Shown here piece by piece: positions 10,434 to 23,573 of a stretch of 64,000 nucleotides of DNA. The position numbers and the translations under genes are program-made. A model generated the notes under the pieces. It was not told where the DNA came from, did not search any database, and saw only the letters and a list, made by a program, of their open reading frames with translations. The DNA lies in the NCBI GenBank assembly GCA_030562195.1, contig CM060199.1, positions 21,348,338 to 21,412,337 on the forward strand, in the 5' to 3' direction. The DNA comes from Nipponacmea schrenckii. Its lineage: Eukaryota > Mollusca > Gastropoda > Lottiidae. Numbering within the stretch: position 1 is the stretch's first letter; every line of letters starts with the position of its first letter.

Positions 10434-13400
10434 GTAGGTAGAAATCTTGAATGACTGATTTAGCTTCTCAAATACTCTTAGCTAAAATTGTCAGCTTTAA
10501 GTGAAGCCATGTTTTGATGTCCATGTGGTGGTTTTCTGGTAGGTTAAGTGTAAATCACTTAAAGTGATAGACTCGCCATCATCCATCAAACCAGTCTGGC
10601 GTTACTTTCAGAAAAAGGGAGGTTCGAACTAAGTATATATAATAAATAATATTATTTAGAGCTCACTGTTAAAAATTTCAGCCTTAAAAAGTCAATAAGA
10701 CCCTACTATGAAACTTCTAGTTATATTTGAAAGAATTTTCCGTACATTTCTACTACCCTAGTACTAAATTAATTGACCGGTACTGTTAGGAGTCTCATTG
10801 ACTAAACATGATTGTTTTGTAATTTAATTTTTAGTTATTTTTTTTAACGTCACTGACCTATACTTGATGTCCGGCAGAGCCTATTTTTGCAAACGGTCTT
10901 TTCGGCATGACTGACGGTCATGTCTGGCATATAGAGCCAAATCAACAGCCCTGCCTAAGACCCAAGTCAAGGCTCTTGATAATGATGAATCTATTCCTTT
11001 CAACAATTTCCTGTTTACTATCTGCACCTAATCCCAGCAGTCAGCTTGTCACAATTTATTGACAGTTTAATTTTTCAAAAAGTGCAAGATGGCCTCGACA
11101 AGCCTATGATATCATTTGATCAAGGATTACCCATAATCATGATTAATTAGGCCTCATTTCACCAGTCCATACTTAAATGATATGATGACTTTTCATACTG
11201 AATGTCAAATGTGAAAATATCTATTAACATTAGAAAACTAAACAGAAAATTCAATGACACATTACCAGTTATTGTAAGTGATAGTTGAATTGCATGCTAA
11301 ATGAAATATATGGGCAATTAATATCATATTTGTTCATTCGAGATCATATTGATTTTACATCATCAATACATTTCTATAATGCCTTGCATTGTGCAGTTTG
11401 TTAAAAGATAAAATTGATTTGACAAATTGGAATATATATGCACCTGTTAACTGAAGAGTGAAATCATTTTTATTGCTGTCACAAAGTCTAAAACATTCTG
11501 TACCTATACTTTCCAATTTAAACACAAATATAGTACAAACAAGCAAATGAAGATTAAGTACCATAACTAAGATGCACATCAAAGGAAATGTATCTGTAAT
11601 TTGATTTTAAGAATTTATCTTGTTCTTTGATTGACCAACTGTAAGTCTGTCTCAGAAACAGAATTTTTTAGTTTAGCAAATCACAGCTCATGTGATATTA
11701 CAGCTCATGTGATTTCACAGCTCATGTGATATTACAGCTCATGTGATATTACAGCTCATGTGATTTCACAGCTCATGTGATATTACAGCTCATGTGATTT
11801 CACAGCTCATGTGATATTACAGCTCGTGATATTACAGCTCATGTGATATTACAGCTCATGTGATATTAAGCTTTTAATCCATGAATGTCCTGAATTAGCT
11901 GCCTTTGAAAGTCAGAGGAACAACTTGTCATCTCTTGAGACTTCACCATATATAAGAATACAACTCAAGAGTTAAATTTATAGTTTAAGGTATATGTAAA
12001 AGATTATTATCAAAACAGAAATTTGAAGCAATGCAAGTCATAATTTTTTTACTTTCAAATGCAAACAATTCTGTATGCACATGGATGAGGAGACTCAAAT
12101 TTCAATTAAATAAGCTAAACAATTCATGTTTCTAAGGCTAAGATTCGATTGGCGAATCTGTTCCTTTAAATGAGAGTTTACTGTCACGGGTAATGATAAT
12201 CACGTTATGGAAATACAAAACTTATTCTGATGAATTACATCTGTAATAAATTATATGTGTTTTTTGTGGACATGATTGTAATACAAATACTCCCAAAAGA
12301 CTATTGCCAACATATTCTTCCATGTTTATGATATTAAATCAGTTACTAGCTCAGTCAATAGGTACATGAACAGTTAATTAAGATTTTTATATATGTTCGA
12401 ATTATTTATAAAGGTATTGATCTTCATTTACTGTCAATTCATTTGTTGTTTCTATTAATTCTGTTTACTTATAGTATTGATTATCAAGGTCACAATAATT
12501 AAATGATATCTGTATGCCCACATGAAACTGTGGTTTATATTATTATCTTGTAATCATTCTAGATGCTTTAATATGTTTGTGGTGTAATTTTGATTAAACC
12601 GTTTATAAGCTTAGATAAGATGCAATAGTGATAGATTTTAAATTTAGAGTAATGAACTCGCATCCTAATGAAATGTTATTGTTACCTAACCCTAAACTGA
12701 TTGATATACTATAAGCTTTTACTATAGGTATTTCTATATATGTTCAAAGGTCATCATTACCAAGTGTGTGTTTATGAAAACACTATCTTGATGAAAATAT
12801 CATTTATAAATTACATAAATGACGTTAACAAATATTAAAATAGCAGGAATCAAAATGAATGAAAACTAATAAATAAAATCATGCTGCAAACAAAAGTTGA
12901 AAATTAATAAAAGAAATTGTCACGATAAAATTTAAGAATTTATGAGAAAAGTATACAATAAAATTAAACTTAACATGTAATGACAAGTATGGGGGGACAA
13001 TCTGCCACCTAAAGTTGTTGATAATACCCTAATTTATTCCGAATATAGTGCGCAGGCATGTATAATGCGCACCCCTTCCTTGCCTCGCGAAATCGGGGAA
13101 AATTCATTTACCCATGTATAGTGCGCACCCCTTTTCGCGGCAAAAATACGTCTTTAAGTTGGCATTTCACAGACACCGATATCGGGAAATAGTTGTCAAT
13201 ATGTAAGTCACCATTCATAGATTTTTTTATAATAAACAATGTTCCACTGCAACTTACGTTTCTACTATTTATTTTTATAATAAAATCCATTTTAATCCCG
13301 TAGTTATTGCTTCTAATCTCTCGTAATGGTATTATTGAGTGTTATTTAGAAATCATGTATCATGCTATTAATTTACGTACCGAGGATGATATTCATCTTG

Positions 13401-16400
13401 AAGAAAAATGTGCAATTACCCGGTAAACTTAGACGTATTGAAGAAGATAAAAATTGACAGGAATTCGAAGGTCTAAGGGTAACTGACTTGGTGTAAGACT
13501 AATAGGCCCCATTATACTTGTAATCATAATGCGAATAATAATCATGATATTGTGTCAGTTCCTTTTGTGTGAATACTTAATTGTGATTGTTTCGTTTGTT
13601 TAACGTAAATAAATATCATTGTCTTTCTTAATTAAGTCTTAAATCATCGCTGGAGTGACACGATTCGCTCAATAGTTTATTTTTATCGTCTGCTTTTACC
13701 CCCCGCATAGATTTATCGACTAGTATTGCCTCTCAACGGAAATGAAAAAATTGACGGCGCGAACCTTGTGTATCATATCTGATGAATAAAAACAATGGAT
13801 TATATTAAAACCCACTTATTCTGGTAACCGTATTTATATTCAGGCAAGACTCGATGACGTATTGAGGCATGTCATCAAGCATGACAATCCATTGTTCCTA
13901 CTATAAAAGCCATTGAAAATGCTTTGCCCGTGAACATTATTTTTGTTGGTACCTCTCGTCTTCACGTAACATTTTCCATTTTAAAAACAAAGTTATTAAC
14001 TTGAATAATTTTAGTTTTGTTTAAATATTTAACAATAAATATTTAATTTTATAAGATATTAATCATATTGGGCCGTTATTAAAATCATAATTCAATCTTT
14101 TACACAAATCAATTTTACCGCGAGTGTCGATGAAGGAAGACAAAATGGCGGATCCTTAAAATCGACTTGCGGCATTTTCGTTGGGAAAAAATACTCCAAA
14201 TTTATTTACCCGTATATAGTGCGCACCCCCTCTTTGTTGGGCCCATTTTATGGCAAAAACCTGCGCATTATACACGGAAATATACGGTACCCTCATTTAT
14301 TTCTATGTCTTCAAAACTATATTCATTTGATTGTTAGTTAACCAAATATTTTCAATTTATTTCAGAGTGTTGTAGATAAGTTATTAAAGAAGGCCAATGT
14401 ATCATTAGTGGTAGGGACATCATCTTGGAGAGAACAATTTGTTCAAGCTATCACTGTTAGTGCAGGTAGGTCATTGAGAGAAAAGTGGAGAATATTACCT
14501 GTGGCCTGACCAAGACTAAACTTTTTTATAAAATATTTTAAGAAATTAAGTAATCTTTCAATTGGATTTTAAATCAATCAGGTTATGGATACAGTAAATA
14601 TCATCTTCAGTGAATTTCTGGAGAATTAGGCCTCTGGTTTGAAATGATTTGTGGATTTTCTATGCACTAGGTTTTGTTGTTAAAGAAACACTTGACCTGA
14701 TAATGATATCACAGTCACAAACTTTATTACAGCATTTGCAAAACTGAAATCCTATAACCCATTCAAATTTCTGGAAGAATCACCTTCATCAGATAGGTTA
14801 TAGGACTGGAAAGAAACTTGAGTGTTGTAGGAATTCTTAAATAGGCCAGAAAGTGTTTTTTGTGGTCTTTCACCAAGGTAGACATTGAAGGTCTGCATAG
14901 TATCCCTAATATTTATACTATGGTACTTTGATAATTGCATGCTTTTCTGGTCTTAATAAGATCTGTGGAAAACCAATTCTCAATGGAACATGTATGTCAT
15001 TACAAATAAGTTTTCAATCAGAAACTCAGCTTGATATGAAAACAGGATAAAGAAAATCAATGGGTGAAACTAATAATGACTGATGTTGACATCCTCTCTG
15101 GTAGATTAATATTAGTATTTCTTAGTGGGGGTTCCTGCTTTTTTCATGTAGTTCCTGGAACCTGATCATTACTGTATACTATAGTATTCTATAATACATA
15201 CCATACCACATTTTATGGTGTAAGAGTGTTCTGAGAAAGACACTGGCATAGGTCATAGAGTATATAACATAACCATGGGGAATTGAGATGATTAGTTTCG
15301 TGTTATCAGAGATATTCTCCTATAGAAGCACTGGCCAAGGTCACAAGTAGAGAACTAAGTATACATCATTTTGATAAGAAATTGTCTGCTTCTGGAGAAA
15401 TTTACAAGATAAAGCAATGATAAAAAATGCAAGGCGATTACTTCAGGAAGAAAATAAAAGGGGATCTAATCTACCATGTACAAGATTATTACTCAGATTT
15501 TTATTCCTTTTGTAAGCAGTCACCAAACGTTTTATATATATATATGTTACGGAATTCATTTTCGAGTTCTAGCAGGCTTTTTTGGCTGTAGAATTAAATT
15601 TGGCAACAAAGGTATAATTTTATTGTCATGCTAGTTTCATGCTTGCAAAACATTTAGATAAATGACTCTAATATTGTTTACTGGTTCAAATTCTGTATTC
15701 CCTGGCCAATATACCCCATCAAAGTCACATTATTTAGCAATAAAAAGTGGTGTATTGTGTATATGATCTCCATTAGTAAATTAATTTGAATACTCACGTT
15801 ATGTTAATAACATACAATCTTGTGTTATCAATGTAACGTTAATTGAATGGATCTACATGGGTCTCACTAGTCATTAATCAAAATATAATGTTCAGACAAG
15901 TGATGTAAGGGAAAAAACTCTAAAAGATGGTTTGGATCCTTGCTATTTCTATGAATTACTTCTACTACTTCATCTTAAATTGTTTAATCTTTTTACTGTC
16001 TATAGTTACAAGGTTCTTTGCCCAAACAGTAGGAAAATTTCATGGCAGCATGAACTAATGGTGAAAAAAAAAAAATTTTCTAATGTATTCTCATGTAGTG
16101 ACTGTTATGCCAACAACTAAAACATAATTGTGACAAAAATAGAAATTACTCCAAGATCTTATCTATAAGGATAAGGATATCTAGTTTTTAGATAGATCTG
16201 ATCAAACATTTGTGTGGAACACTAAGACAATAACCTAAAACCAAAAACTTAAAGTGCAGAAGAGTACATTTAGGAATAATTTAAAAAGAAATTAAGTCTC
16301 TCTCATTCCAGATCTAATCAGTAAACACAAGCATGACAAGTTCCATTATAGTCTGATCAAGCATGTAATCTTCATCAGGTTTACAAACTGATTTCTGACA

Positions 16401-19011
16401 AGGGCAATAACTTTCAATATAAAGTTCAGTATGTTTGTCAACATACAGACATGATACCAAATATCATCCCATCAAATTAAAACTGTAATCTCTGTCTTTT
16501 TTACAATCACGTGTTTACAAAACTTGACAGTGGTGACAAATATGTATTTCACATTAAGATTTGATCCCATGGCTTCAATAGCATTGGTTTTTTACATCAT
16601 TTGAAAATGGTAACTGTGAGTTCTAATCATGATCGGCGTGGGATTTTTTCATGTCTGTTCTTTGTGAATTTTGGGCACTATCTATTGATTTCAACCAATT
16701 TATATGATAATTGATGTAAGTTTCCTCTGAATGCATGTGCTTTAAATGTAGTCCAGGTCCACAAGTTTAATTCCTATTTAGGAATAAATAAATGAAAGTT
16801 AAAAATGAAATGATATAATTGTAGGTGATGATGATGAAGAAGAAGACACAGAAGAGAAACTACCATCATGTTTAGATTATGTTATGCACTTTCTAACATT
16901 ATTCTGGAAGCTTCTATTTGCTTTCATTCCACCCACAGGTATGTACTGTATGTGAAGTTCTTCTAAGAGCGCAGCGTGTGGTGCTCGAATTTTGCTGAAT
17001 TAGTCAGTAAAACATGGAATCATTCTATAGCTAACAACCTGCTAGTGTTTATATTTTAATATTTTCTGTAAATCAATTTAACCCAGTGTTAGAAATGGCA
17101 CTACAGTGCAAATCAAGATTCAAAACAAATATACCATAGGTCCTTTATTTGCTGTAGCAGATTTTGGATAAATCATTTATTAAAGTAAACACGTCTTTTT
17201 GTTACAATATGCTCATACTCGAGAGGGGCATAAATATCCTTGATCTATATATATTCATATAACTCTTTAATCTTTAACACACCTGTTAAAGCTGTAAGCT
17301 ATTCTTTTTCAGATATATGGGGAGGTTGGGCATGTTTCTGGACCTCTATAGCATGTATAGGCCTTTTAACTGCTTTTATTGGTGATTTAGCATCTGGATT
17401 TGGTTGTACCGTTGGTTTGAAAGATGCTGTTACTGCTATTTCATTTGTAGCTTTAGGAACCAGTGTCCCAGGTAGGTCTATTCTCTTGAAAGGCTCTACT
17501 TACAAGTTCCTTACAAGTTTTGGTAAATTGATGCAACTAACCTGTGTTTTCTACACAACGGGCACTCAAAAAAGGTTTGGCACCACCCTCCACACAGCGA
17601 TATTTTTTTAGGCCACTTATTGAAGACTTCAGCCAAGTCTCAAAGGGATGTTCAAGACCACTCTTTTGTACTCAATCCTGGCATCTCCAAGACTGGAAAA
17701 ATGAGTTCAGTGCAATTTGAATTTGATATACCGGAACAGAAACTAGTCGTAAGGGGAAAAGTCCGGCGAGTATGGCGGATGAGAGATCCAGTCACAGCAG
17801 TCATGAGCAATAATCAAATTTAAGCACCTGCCACGAACAGAGTTTTAAGCACGTCACAAGAACTATGGGGAATGTCACATCAATCAATAACGAAACACAT
17901 CACATCGATCAATTACGTTTTAGAGTTCAATCATAGGTTATATCAGCACATTCCAATAAAAAGTGACAATAAGTATCTAAAAATCACCCTTCTGTGAACA
18001 TGTTGGCATTTTGCATCTTCACTTTCAGAGAGAAACAGCTTTTTCTGTTGATTTAAAAAATAATGAATGAGACATACATAAGATTTGAACAATATTTAGA
18101 AATAACAAGGGAATATATTATAACTCACTTCTTTACTTAACATTTAATCACAATTTACATCTGTCATGTTATATTCCCTTGTGTTTCTTGTTATATGATA
18201 CTTATACATACTTATTTTGCTACAGTCTGTAGTATTTTATTAAACGCTCACATGAAATGTGGAGTGTATATTGCCATAACCCATGTCCGTCCATTGGCGC
18301 GTCCATCCACAAGTGAAAATCCGCGCAATGGAAAAAGATTTAATATGAATTATTACCCTTGCTATTGAAAACATGTTCAATTTTAGCTCATAAACACTCA
18401 AGAAAGCACAGTTCTTAATGGATTTTGTTAGATCTTGTTAGAAGGTACAATTCTTGACAAATTTTAATGAAACTTACTAATTAAATTGTACATGACTGAA
18501 GGTTGAATATTTCATTCTGTGATTGTTACTAGTATTTATTCAAAATCAATGCTGCCAGTGGGTATATATTACTTTGCCTGGCAACCTATCTTATTGATAT
18601 TGATAAATGAAATTTACTTCAATTTCTATTTCAGATACCTTCGCTAGTAAAGTTGCTGCTGTCAATGATCAGTACGCTGATTCATCCATTGGTAATGTGA
18701 CAGGAAGTAATGCTGTCAATGTATTCTTAGGTATAGGTGTAGCATGGACAATAGCAGCAATCTATCATGCAGTCAATGGCAGGGACTTTAAAGTGGATCC
18801 CGGAAGTCTTGCAATCTCTGTGACTGTATTCTGTGTTTGTGCTTTTCTATGTATAATATTGTTGGTTTTGAGGAGAAGTAAAGTGTGTGGAGGGGAACTT
18901 GGCGGACCCAACAAATTTAGAATCCCAACAGTTATATTATTAGTTTGTTTCTGGTTAATCTACATTCTTCTCTCATCCTTGGTATCTTACTGCTATATCA
19001 AGCCTTTTTAA
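10303..19011 (+). CDS. Na+/Ca2+ exchanger (SLC8/NCX family), 3' half of gene, five exons
   Basis: Plasma-membrane antiporter that exports Ca2+ in exchange for Na+. Joined exons 10303-10433, 14366-14465, 16825-16938, 17313-17471 and 18635-19011 give 292 C-terminal residues plus a stop. All junctions obey GT-AG and the phases match. Visible in order: the linker after the second Calx-beta domain (KPRLGDVVKITVVIKESVEF), the loop piece VVGTSSWREQFVQAITVSAG, an acidic stretch (GDDDEEEDTEEK), then membrane segments with the alpha-2 repeat (GLLTAFIGDLAS, GTSVPDTFASKVAAVNDQYA, GNVTGSNAVNVFLGIGVAW) that forms half of the ion site, and the C-terminal tail ending CYIKPF. The key Asp of GTSVPD and the Asn residues are present. 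The N-terminal membrane segments and the Ca2+-binding domains lie upstream of the window. No frameshift seen; family assignment is firm, but the paralogue number cannot be set. Confidence 0.95.
11680..11868 (+). repeat. 17-base tandem array in NCX intron
   Basis: About eleven copies of 'tgatattacagctcatg', with 'tgatttcacagctcatg' variants. Clean minisatellite. Confidence 0.9.
13031..14287. mobile_element. Non-autonomous DNA transposon with inverted ends and target duplication
   Basis: Ends 'ttattccgaatatagtgcgc' (left) and the inverse of 'tgcgcattatacacggaaat' (right) are imperfect inverted repeats, and the interior repeats 'tatagtgcgcacccc'. The element is flanked by TACCCT at 13025-13030 and 14288-14293, a likely 6-bp target duplication. 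1257 bases, no transposase frame recognised. A left-end fragment of the same family lies at 58790-58930. Confidence 0.7.
14366..14465 (+). CDS. NCX exon: cytoplasmic loop segment
   Basis: Acceptor 'tttatttcag', donor 'gcag|gtaggt'. 100 bases, phase 0 to 1. It encodes SVVDKLLKKANVSLVVGTSS and then WREQFVQAITVSAG, the highly conserved loop piece before the second membrane cluster. Confidence 0.95.
15309..15534 (+). repeat. Dispersed repeat, copy A
   Basis: About 225 bases shared with 58238-58473, including 'ctcctatagaagcactggcc', 'tctggagaaatttacaagat' and 'ttccttttgtaagcagt'. No inverted ends or target duplication found; class unknown. Confidence 0.75.
16825..16938 (+). CDS. NCX exon: acidic linker and first helix of C-terminal membrane cluster
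   Basis: Acceptor 'ataattgtag', donor 'acag|gtatgt'. 114 bases, phase 1 to 1. It encodes GDDDEEEDTEEKLPSCLDYV and the helix start MHFLTLFWKLLFAFIPPT. The intron before it (14466-16824) contains a dispersed repeat copy at 15309-15534 and no other recognised feature. The short intron after it (16939-17312) shows nothing else. Confidence 0.95.
17313..17471 (+). CDS. NCX exon: alpha-2 repeat, first half
   Basis: Acceptor 'attctttttcag', donor 'ccag|gtaggt'. 159 bases, phase 1 to 1. It encodes DIWGGWACFWTSIACIGLL, TAFIGDLASGFGCTVGLKDA and VTAISFVALGTSVP; the GTSVP end is the core of the alpha-2 ion-binding repeat. An open frame runs past the donor for about 140 bases, but that is intron. Confidence 0.96.
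17640..17830 (-). pseudogene. Tc1/mariner-type transposase relic
   Basis: On the minus strand, 17781-17746 reads HPPYSPDFSPYD, the diagnostic block around the third catalytic Asp of mariner transposases, followed after a stop by a stretch with family-like THFSSLGDARI. Frame breaks and an in-frame stop right after the motif show it is dead. It sits in the last NCX intron and is richer in GC than its surroundings. The + strand open frame 17620-17823 is its shadow. Confidence 0.75.
17831..18242. other. Intronic DNA beside the transposase relic
   Basis: 17831-17950 may still belong to the mariner copy (upstream part of the transposase) but is too worn to read. The rest shows nothing. Confidence 0.35.
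18243..18594. repeat. Dispersed element of the 'gcccac...gtgggcgta' family
   Basis: Starts 'gctcacatgaaatgtggagt', contains 'cccatgtccgtcc', and ends 'gccagtgggtatatattact' and 'tgcctggcaacctatctta'. It stops about 40 bases before the last NCX exon. Confidence 0.6.
18635..19011 (+). CDS. NCX last coding exon: alpha-2 repeat second half, last helices, stop
   Basis: Acceptor 'tttctatttcag'. It encodes DTFASKVAAVNDQYADSSIG, NVTGSNAVNVFLGIGVAW, then two further hydrophobic helices (LAISVTVFCVCAFLCIILLV and IPTVILLVCFWLIYILLSSL) and ends CYIKPF-stop at 19009-19011. The tail CGGELGGP is a family signature. The ATG at 18607 lies in the intron and is not used. Confidence 0.97.
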
Positions 19012-22000
19012 ATTGAATACAGTGTGGAGAAGAATAAGGCCCTCTGCCTTCCCTTTGTTCTCATACCACTCAGCCCAGCTGACAGACTTAAAACACACTT
19101 TGTAGAAGGAGATATTTTACTCAGGGTATATTTCTGAATGAATTCAGGCCCTGTTAAAGTACCAACTGGCATGTATATAGAAGAAATTGGAATAAGTCTG
19201 TATGAATCCTAGCATTAATGTGTACATTTCACTCACTGAGAGAGATTAATGATGCTCTTATGTTTTGGCTCTAATTTTATCAGCATGAATATTACAAACT
19301 TGAACATTTGATTGTGGTGACAGGATTTGGAAGAAGAACTGAAAAAAAGAGTACTGTTGATAAAATAAAATGAAAATAGAAAAAAATAAACTAATTCATG
19401 CAGACTTATTGGAAGTGTAGGCTATACGAACAATGTTCGAGAAAGTTACAGAAATAATAACAGAACTAAAAGTGTGAAAAACATAATGAGCGTCGAAAGG
19501 AGTTTAGGTTTTTGTTATGAATTCCCAAGTTTACCATCAATTTTCTGGAATTATTTTCTCCATCCCGATGTTGATGAAAACATCAATATGTGATAAATTT
19601 CTTGTTTTTATTCAAACAGACTATGGACACACTGGGTAACATCTTCTATATTTCTTAAGCCATCCGAGATGAGCTTAACAAAGATTTAGTTATTGTTACT
19701 TTCCAAAACCAATTTGAAGACTTATTTATGAGAATTTTGATATTTTGACATGTTAAGGTGCTTGGTTTAAATGTTGCTTAAGATTGACAATGAAATTCAT
19801 TTTAAATGCAACTATATTAATGACTTAGATGGTAGTCTTTCTTTATTGAATTCATAAAACTTGAATGCTGAAATATTCGCTAAAGATAAAGAAGTTTGCT
19901 TAGTGTGTCCACAGTTTGTTACCTTAATCGAATGAATCCATGGTTGTTAAATTTCACTGCTCACCTCCCATTATTCGTCTTTTATTTCTCTTCATTGTTA
20001 ATTTTTAATTCTCATTGTTTATAAGCCACTGGTATAAATCCTTAATATCAAATTCACAAATTCCCAATAAGTGGGGAAAACATTGAAATTATATTATAAT
20101 TGTCCTGTTCTTAAACAAACAACAGGTGGATAATATAAATGCTTTAAATGTTGGCTTCAATTGGTATTTAATTTTCTGTCAATTGTTAAAATTAAAGCCA
20201 ATATGTTTAAGACAAGTCAGGATAATAGATTTGTGTGTTTGTGTCAGTGTAAATATTTTTGAACCTTTGAATACCATCGACTTAATGCTATGTGAAGTAA
20301 ACTTACTTGTATTTTGACAAAGTTGGCATGATTGGATGTTTTGTTGTATTATAACTAAATTCGACTTATTGACATCAAACAAGACACATAATTTATCAAA
20401 TCTCGACTGTTCTGTAGATTTGAGACAAAAATTAAGGATGAAACAAAAGCACTTGTCATAAAACATGTTATTTTTCATGTTAAAAGTGTTCTAGAAGTAT
20501 TTGAGTAATAGATCTGACTTAATGTCACCTGTAGTATTATATTATATTAAGAAATCTCCCTTTTAGTTCCTATTAACATTTATATTTGTTTTTTTCTTTT
20601 GAAATCCATCACAAATTACCCCAAACTCTTGACGTGCAATTTTTTGTTACCCTTTATTTGTTGTTGTTTTTGCAGCTTTTTGTTAACGATATTAGAATTA
20701 CTGTATATATGGCATTCCCCTTTTTGTACCAAAGAACCAGCCTCCTCATCCAGTCTACATTTGATCTAACCACAAAACATTTTGTAAATTTTATATGTAT
20801 CTTAAACTTAATCATGCAGTTTCCACTGCTACAAATTTATCCTACAGTTTTTGCATTAACCTATATAGTTTTCCAACAGAAACATGAATTAAGTTTGCTC
20901 TTTTATTACAACCTGATGATACATTCTACAATCTTTTCTCATGAATGCAGGGAAGTAACTCCATTCATCTTTTTGGTTTAAAGAACAAAAGCTTAGGATT
21001 AGTCTTGACATTTTGGTTTTTTATGCTCCCAAATTTTGAATATGATGTAGTTTCAATGCGGTCCTGTACCTGATATAGAAATATATCTAATGGAAATGAG
21101 TTTGGACATTAACCAGTTTGCCTTACCTTTGATTTAAGATCACCAATTGTCAGGAAGTTTCAGGCTTTTATTTTTACAACAGAGGTTATCAACATGAGTT
21201 AATTTGACATATTTAGAGTAATGAGACCGTTTATAGCCCAGAATAAAAAAATTGGTTGAAGGGAAAATTTAATAGAAAATTATAGGGGAAAAAGGGGTAA
21301 TGCAATCAGTCAAGGATCCTGAAATAGAATTGAAAGAAAAAGGTTGTAAACCTCTGACCTGGAATGAATTGGTGTGATAAGGGTATGTTGAAACTTACAA
21401 TAAGGTGATCATATTGTAGTTATAATAGTTGTTTCATGAACAGTTTGAATTTGTAAAGTGTAAAATAGTATTAATTGTTAAAAGTTTATCCTGTACAGAG
21501 TTACTATTTAATACCCAGTTGTTATTTATTGCACTGTTAATATAAACAATTTTAATGTACATGAACTATGCATAAGAAATGAAGAGATTGACCCTGCCCC
21601 TGCAGTTATTAATACAGCATATGCTCATTGATCAAAAATTAACTGTAGCTGGTCATGTGGTTTTTGGGGGTTACAGGGTTTATGTGTTAATGTAATGAAA
21701 CACAATTTTATGGTATACTACTCCTTTTTATCCATAATAAAATAATGTCTCAATTACTAGGCCTTTATTTGTACACAATGTTTCAACAATTTACATTGTA
21801 CAATAAAGTCTAGGAGAAGTTTATCATACAATATTGTGTACTGTTATTTAATGTGATATCTACCCCTAATTGTTATTCCCCTAAGGAATAATGTTGATGT
21901 AAAGGTAAATTTTTGAATGACAGAAAAAATTAAATTTTGTAGGTTTTACTGTAAATTATCCACACAGATAAAAGTATTGAAACAGTCATGACCAGTTAAT

Positions 22001-23573
22001 TTTTAGAATTTAAACTATGATATATAGTACACTTTGTTTTTTTTTTTGAAAAATATCTTTTGATAAAATATTGTGGTTTAATTGTACCTATTTATTCGGT
22101 TATTCTTACTAGTGGTGTTTGATTGCAGTTGTAAACTTTATGACGTTGAGGGATATTTGATTAAAAAATATTTTATTGAAATAGTCAAAAGGATTTGTCA
22201 AAGGGTCAAAGGGATATTTAAGTCCTACAAGCGACGTTTTCTGGTGTCGATGGTACCTTGGTCTCAGACACTGAAATTATATTCAGCTAATCAGTTATGT
22301 TCACAGCTTACCCTCAAAATTTGAGCCTTCTTAGTCTTGTGTATTTTTAATTTTCTGAGTTAGTAAATTACTTTGATTAACCACTCCCTTTCTTAAATAT
22401 GTAATTTTAAACAAAAAGGACTGGATAATGATCCAGTCCTGCTTTGTATTTTCAAGGCTGTACCCTTATTTTAAGATAATTAGAAAAACAAAAAAGATTA
22501 AGTGAAATTTCTTGTTTGGGGTATATTTGAAGGAATTATTCTATTTTCATACAGTTCTAGAACTTCTAAAGACTATAAACATTTATTCAAGGCCCAAATC
22601 AACTCCTATAAATATCGCTTGAAGGACTTAAAATTAGCTTTTGGAAAAAGTAGATAATTAAATCATTTTTCACATCAAAATAATCACGTTTAAACTTTAA
22701 CCTTAAAAAGAGTACAATTCTTTATTGCAAGTAAAATTTGAATGTAATCATGTTAAAAACGTTGGGTTCTGGTGACTTTTATGTGATATTTTGTGTTGAG
22801 ATAAGCCTTTTATAAACCTAATAAATAATATTATTTATAATCATTTAATGTTTTCAAAGATCTCCTGATTTTATTTAATATCTTTTTTAAAATATTTCTT
22901 TTCTTGTTTTTAACCCATCTGTTAGCTTAGTTTGACCTAAAAGAGATAGTCGAATTTATAAAAGTTGTACACAGGGTACACAATCTAGTGGCAATAATAT
23001 TTTTTGTTTTATGTTACCATATTATTATGTTTTTATTTTTATTTACTTATTTTCATAATTTTGTATTTTGTTTTGCACTTTAAATTTTGTTTTAAGTTTT
23101 TTTCCAAATGGGAATTACCAGCAAATTTAGGAAATTTCATTTTTGGTCAATTTATCACATTAAAGATGTAAATGTCTTTCCAGAGGAATATTATATTTTG
23201 AATTCAGTTGTATTTGCAAAATCACAAGAGAGAATGTCAAACATAAATATGAAGAATATTTTGCAGTATTGCTTAGGTACAGTCAAAATAAGATCAGCAA
23301 TTTTTCAAATTTTATATACATGGATAATTGCATTTTAGAGAGAAATATATCTATCTAGGGCATTTAAAAGAAGTAGTATATTCCTTATTATTACCATTTC
23401 CATGTAAATTTGACCAATTTCATATACATGTATTATTATTCCTCATATTTTTTCTTTTCATTATTTACCTTTTTTTTTGCTCAATTTTAAAATATTCAGT
23501 TTTCTTTCTTTTTTGTGACTTTGTTATTTTTTTGAGTTCTGAAATGATTTACTTGTGAACAAAATGAAATAAA
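19012..23573 (+). other. Presumptive 3' UTR of the NCX gene and downstream AT-rich DNA
   Basis: No conserved coding signal follows the exchanger stop. AATAAA-type signals occur at several points; 23568-23573 is one candidate end, others lie near 19365 and further on. Open frames here (for example 20586-20981) are rich in Phe/Leu, as expected from T-rich DNA. A 10-bp perfect hairpin sits at 22417-22440. The true transcript end cannot be set without RNA data. Confidence 0.4.
22417..22440 (+). other. Perfect 10-bp hairpin in the presumptive 3' UTR
   Basis: 'aggactggat' and 'atccagtcct' are exact inverses around the 4-base loop 'aatg'. It is far from coding sequence and could fold in the exchanger mRNA. 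Confidence 0.5.

Noticed and set aside
13108..13290. Transposase frame in the 13-kb element
   Set aside because: 60 codons on the minus strand with no catalytic motif; the element looks non-autonomous.
17472..17611. Extension of the exchanger frame past 17471
   Set aside because: The consensus donor at 17472 and the perfect continuation at 18635 show this is intron read-through.
20586..20981. 131-codon frame in the region after the exchanger stop
   Set aside because: Phe/Leu-rich composition expected from T-rich DNA; no conserved motif.
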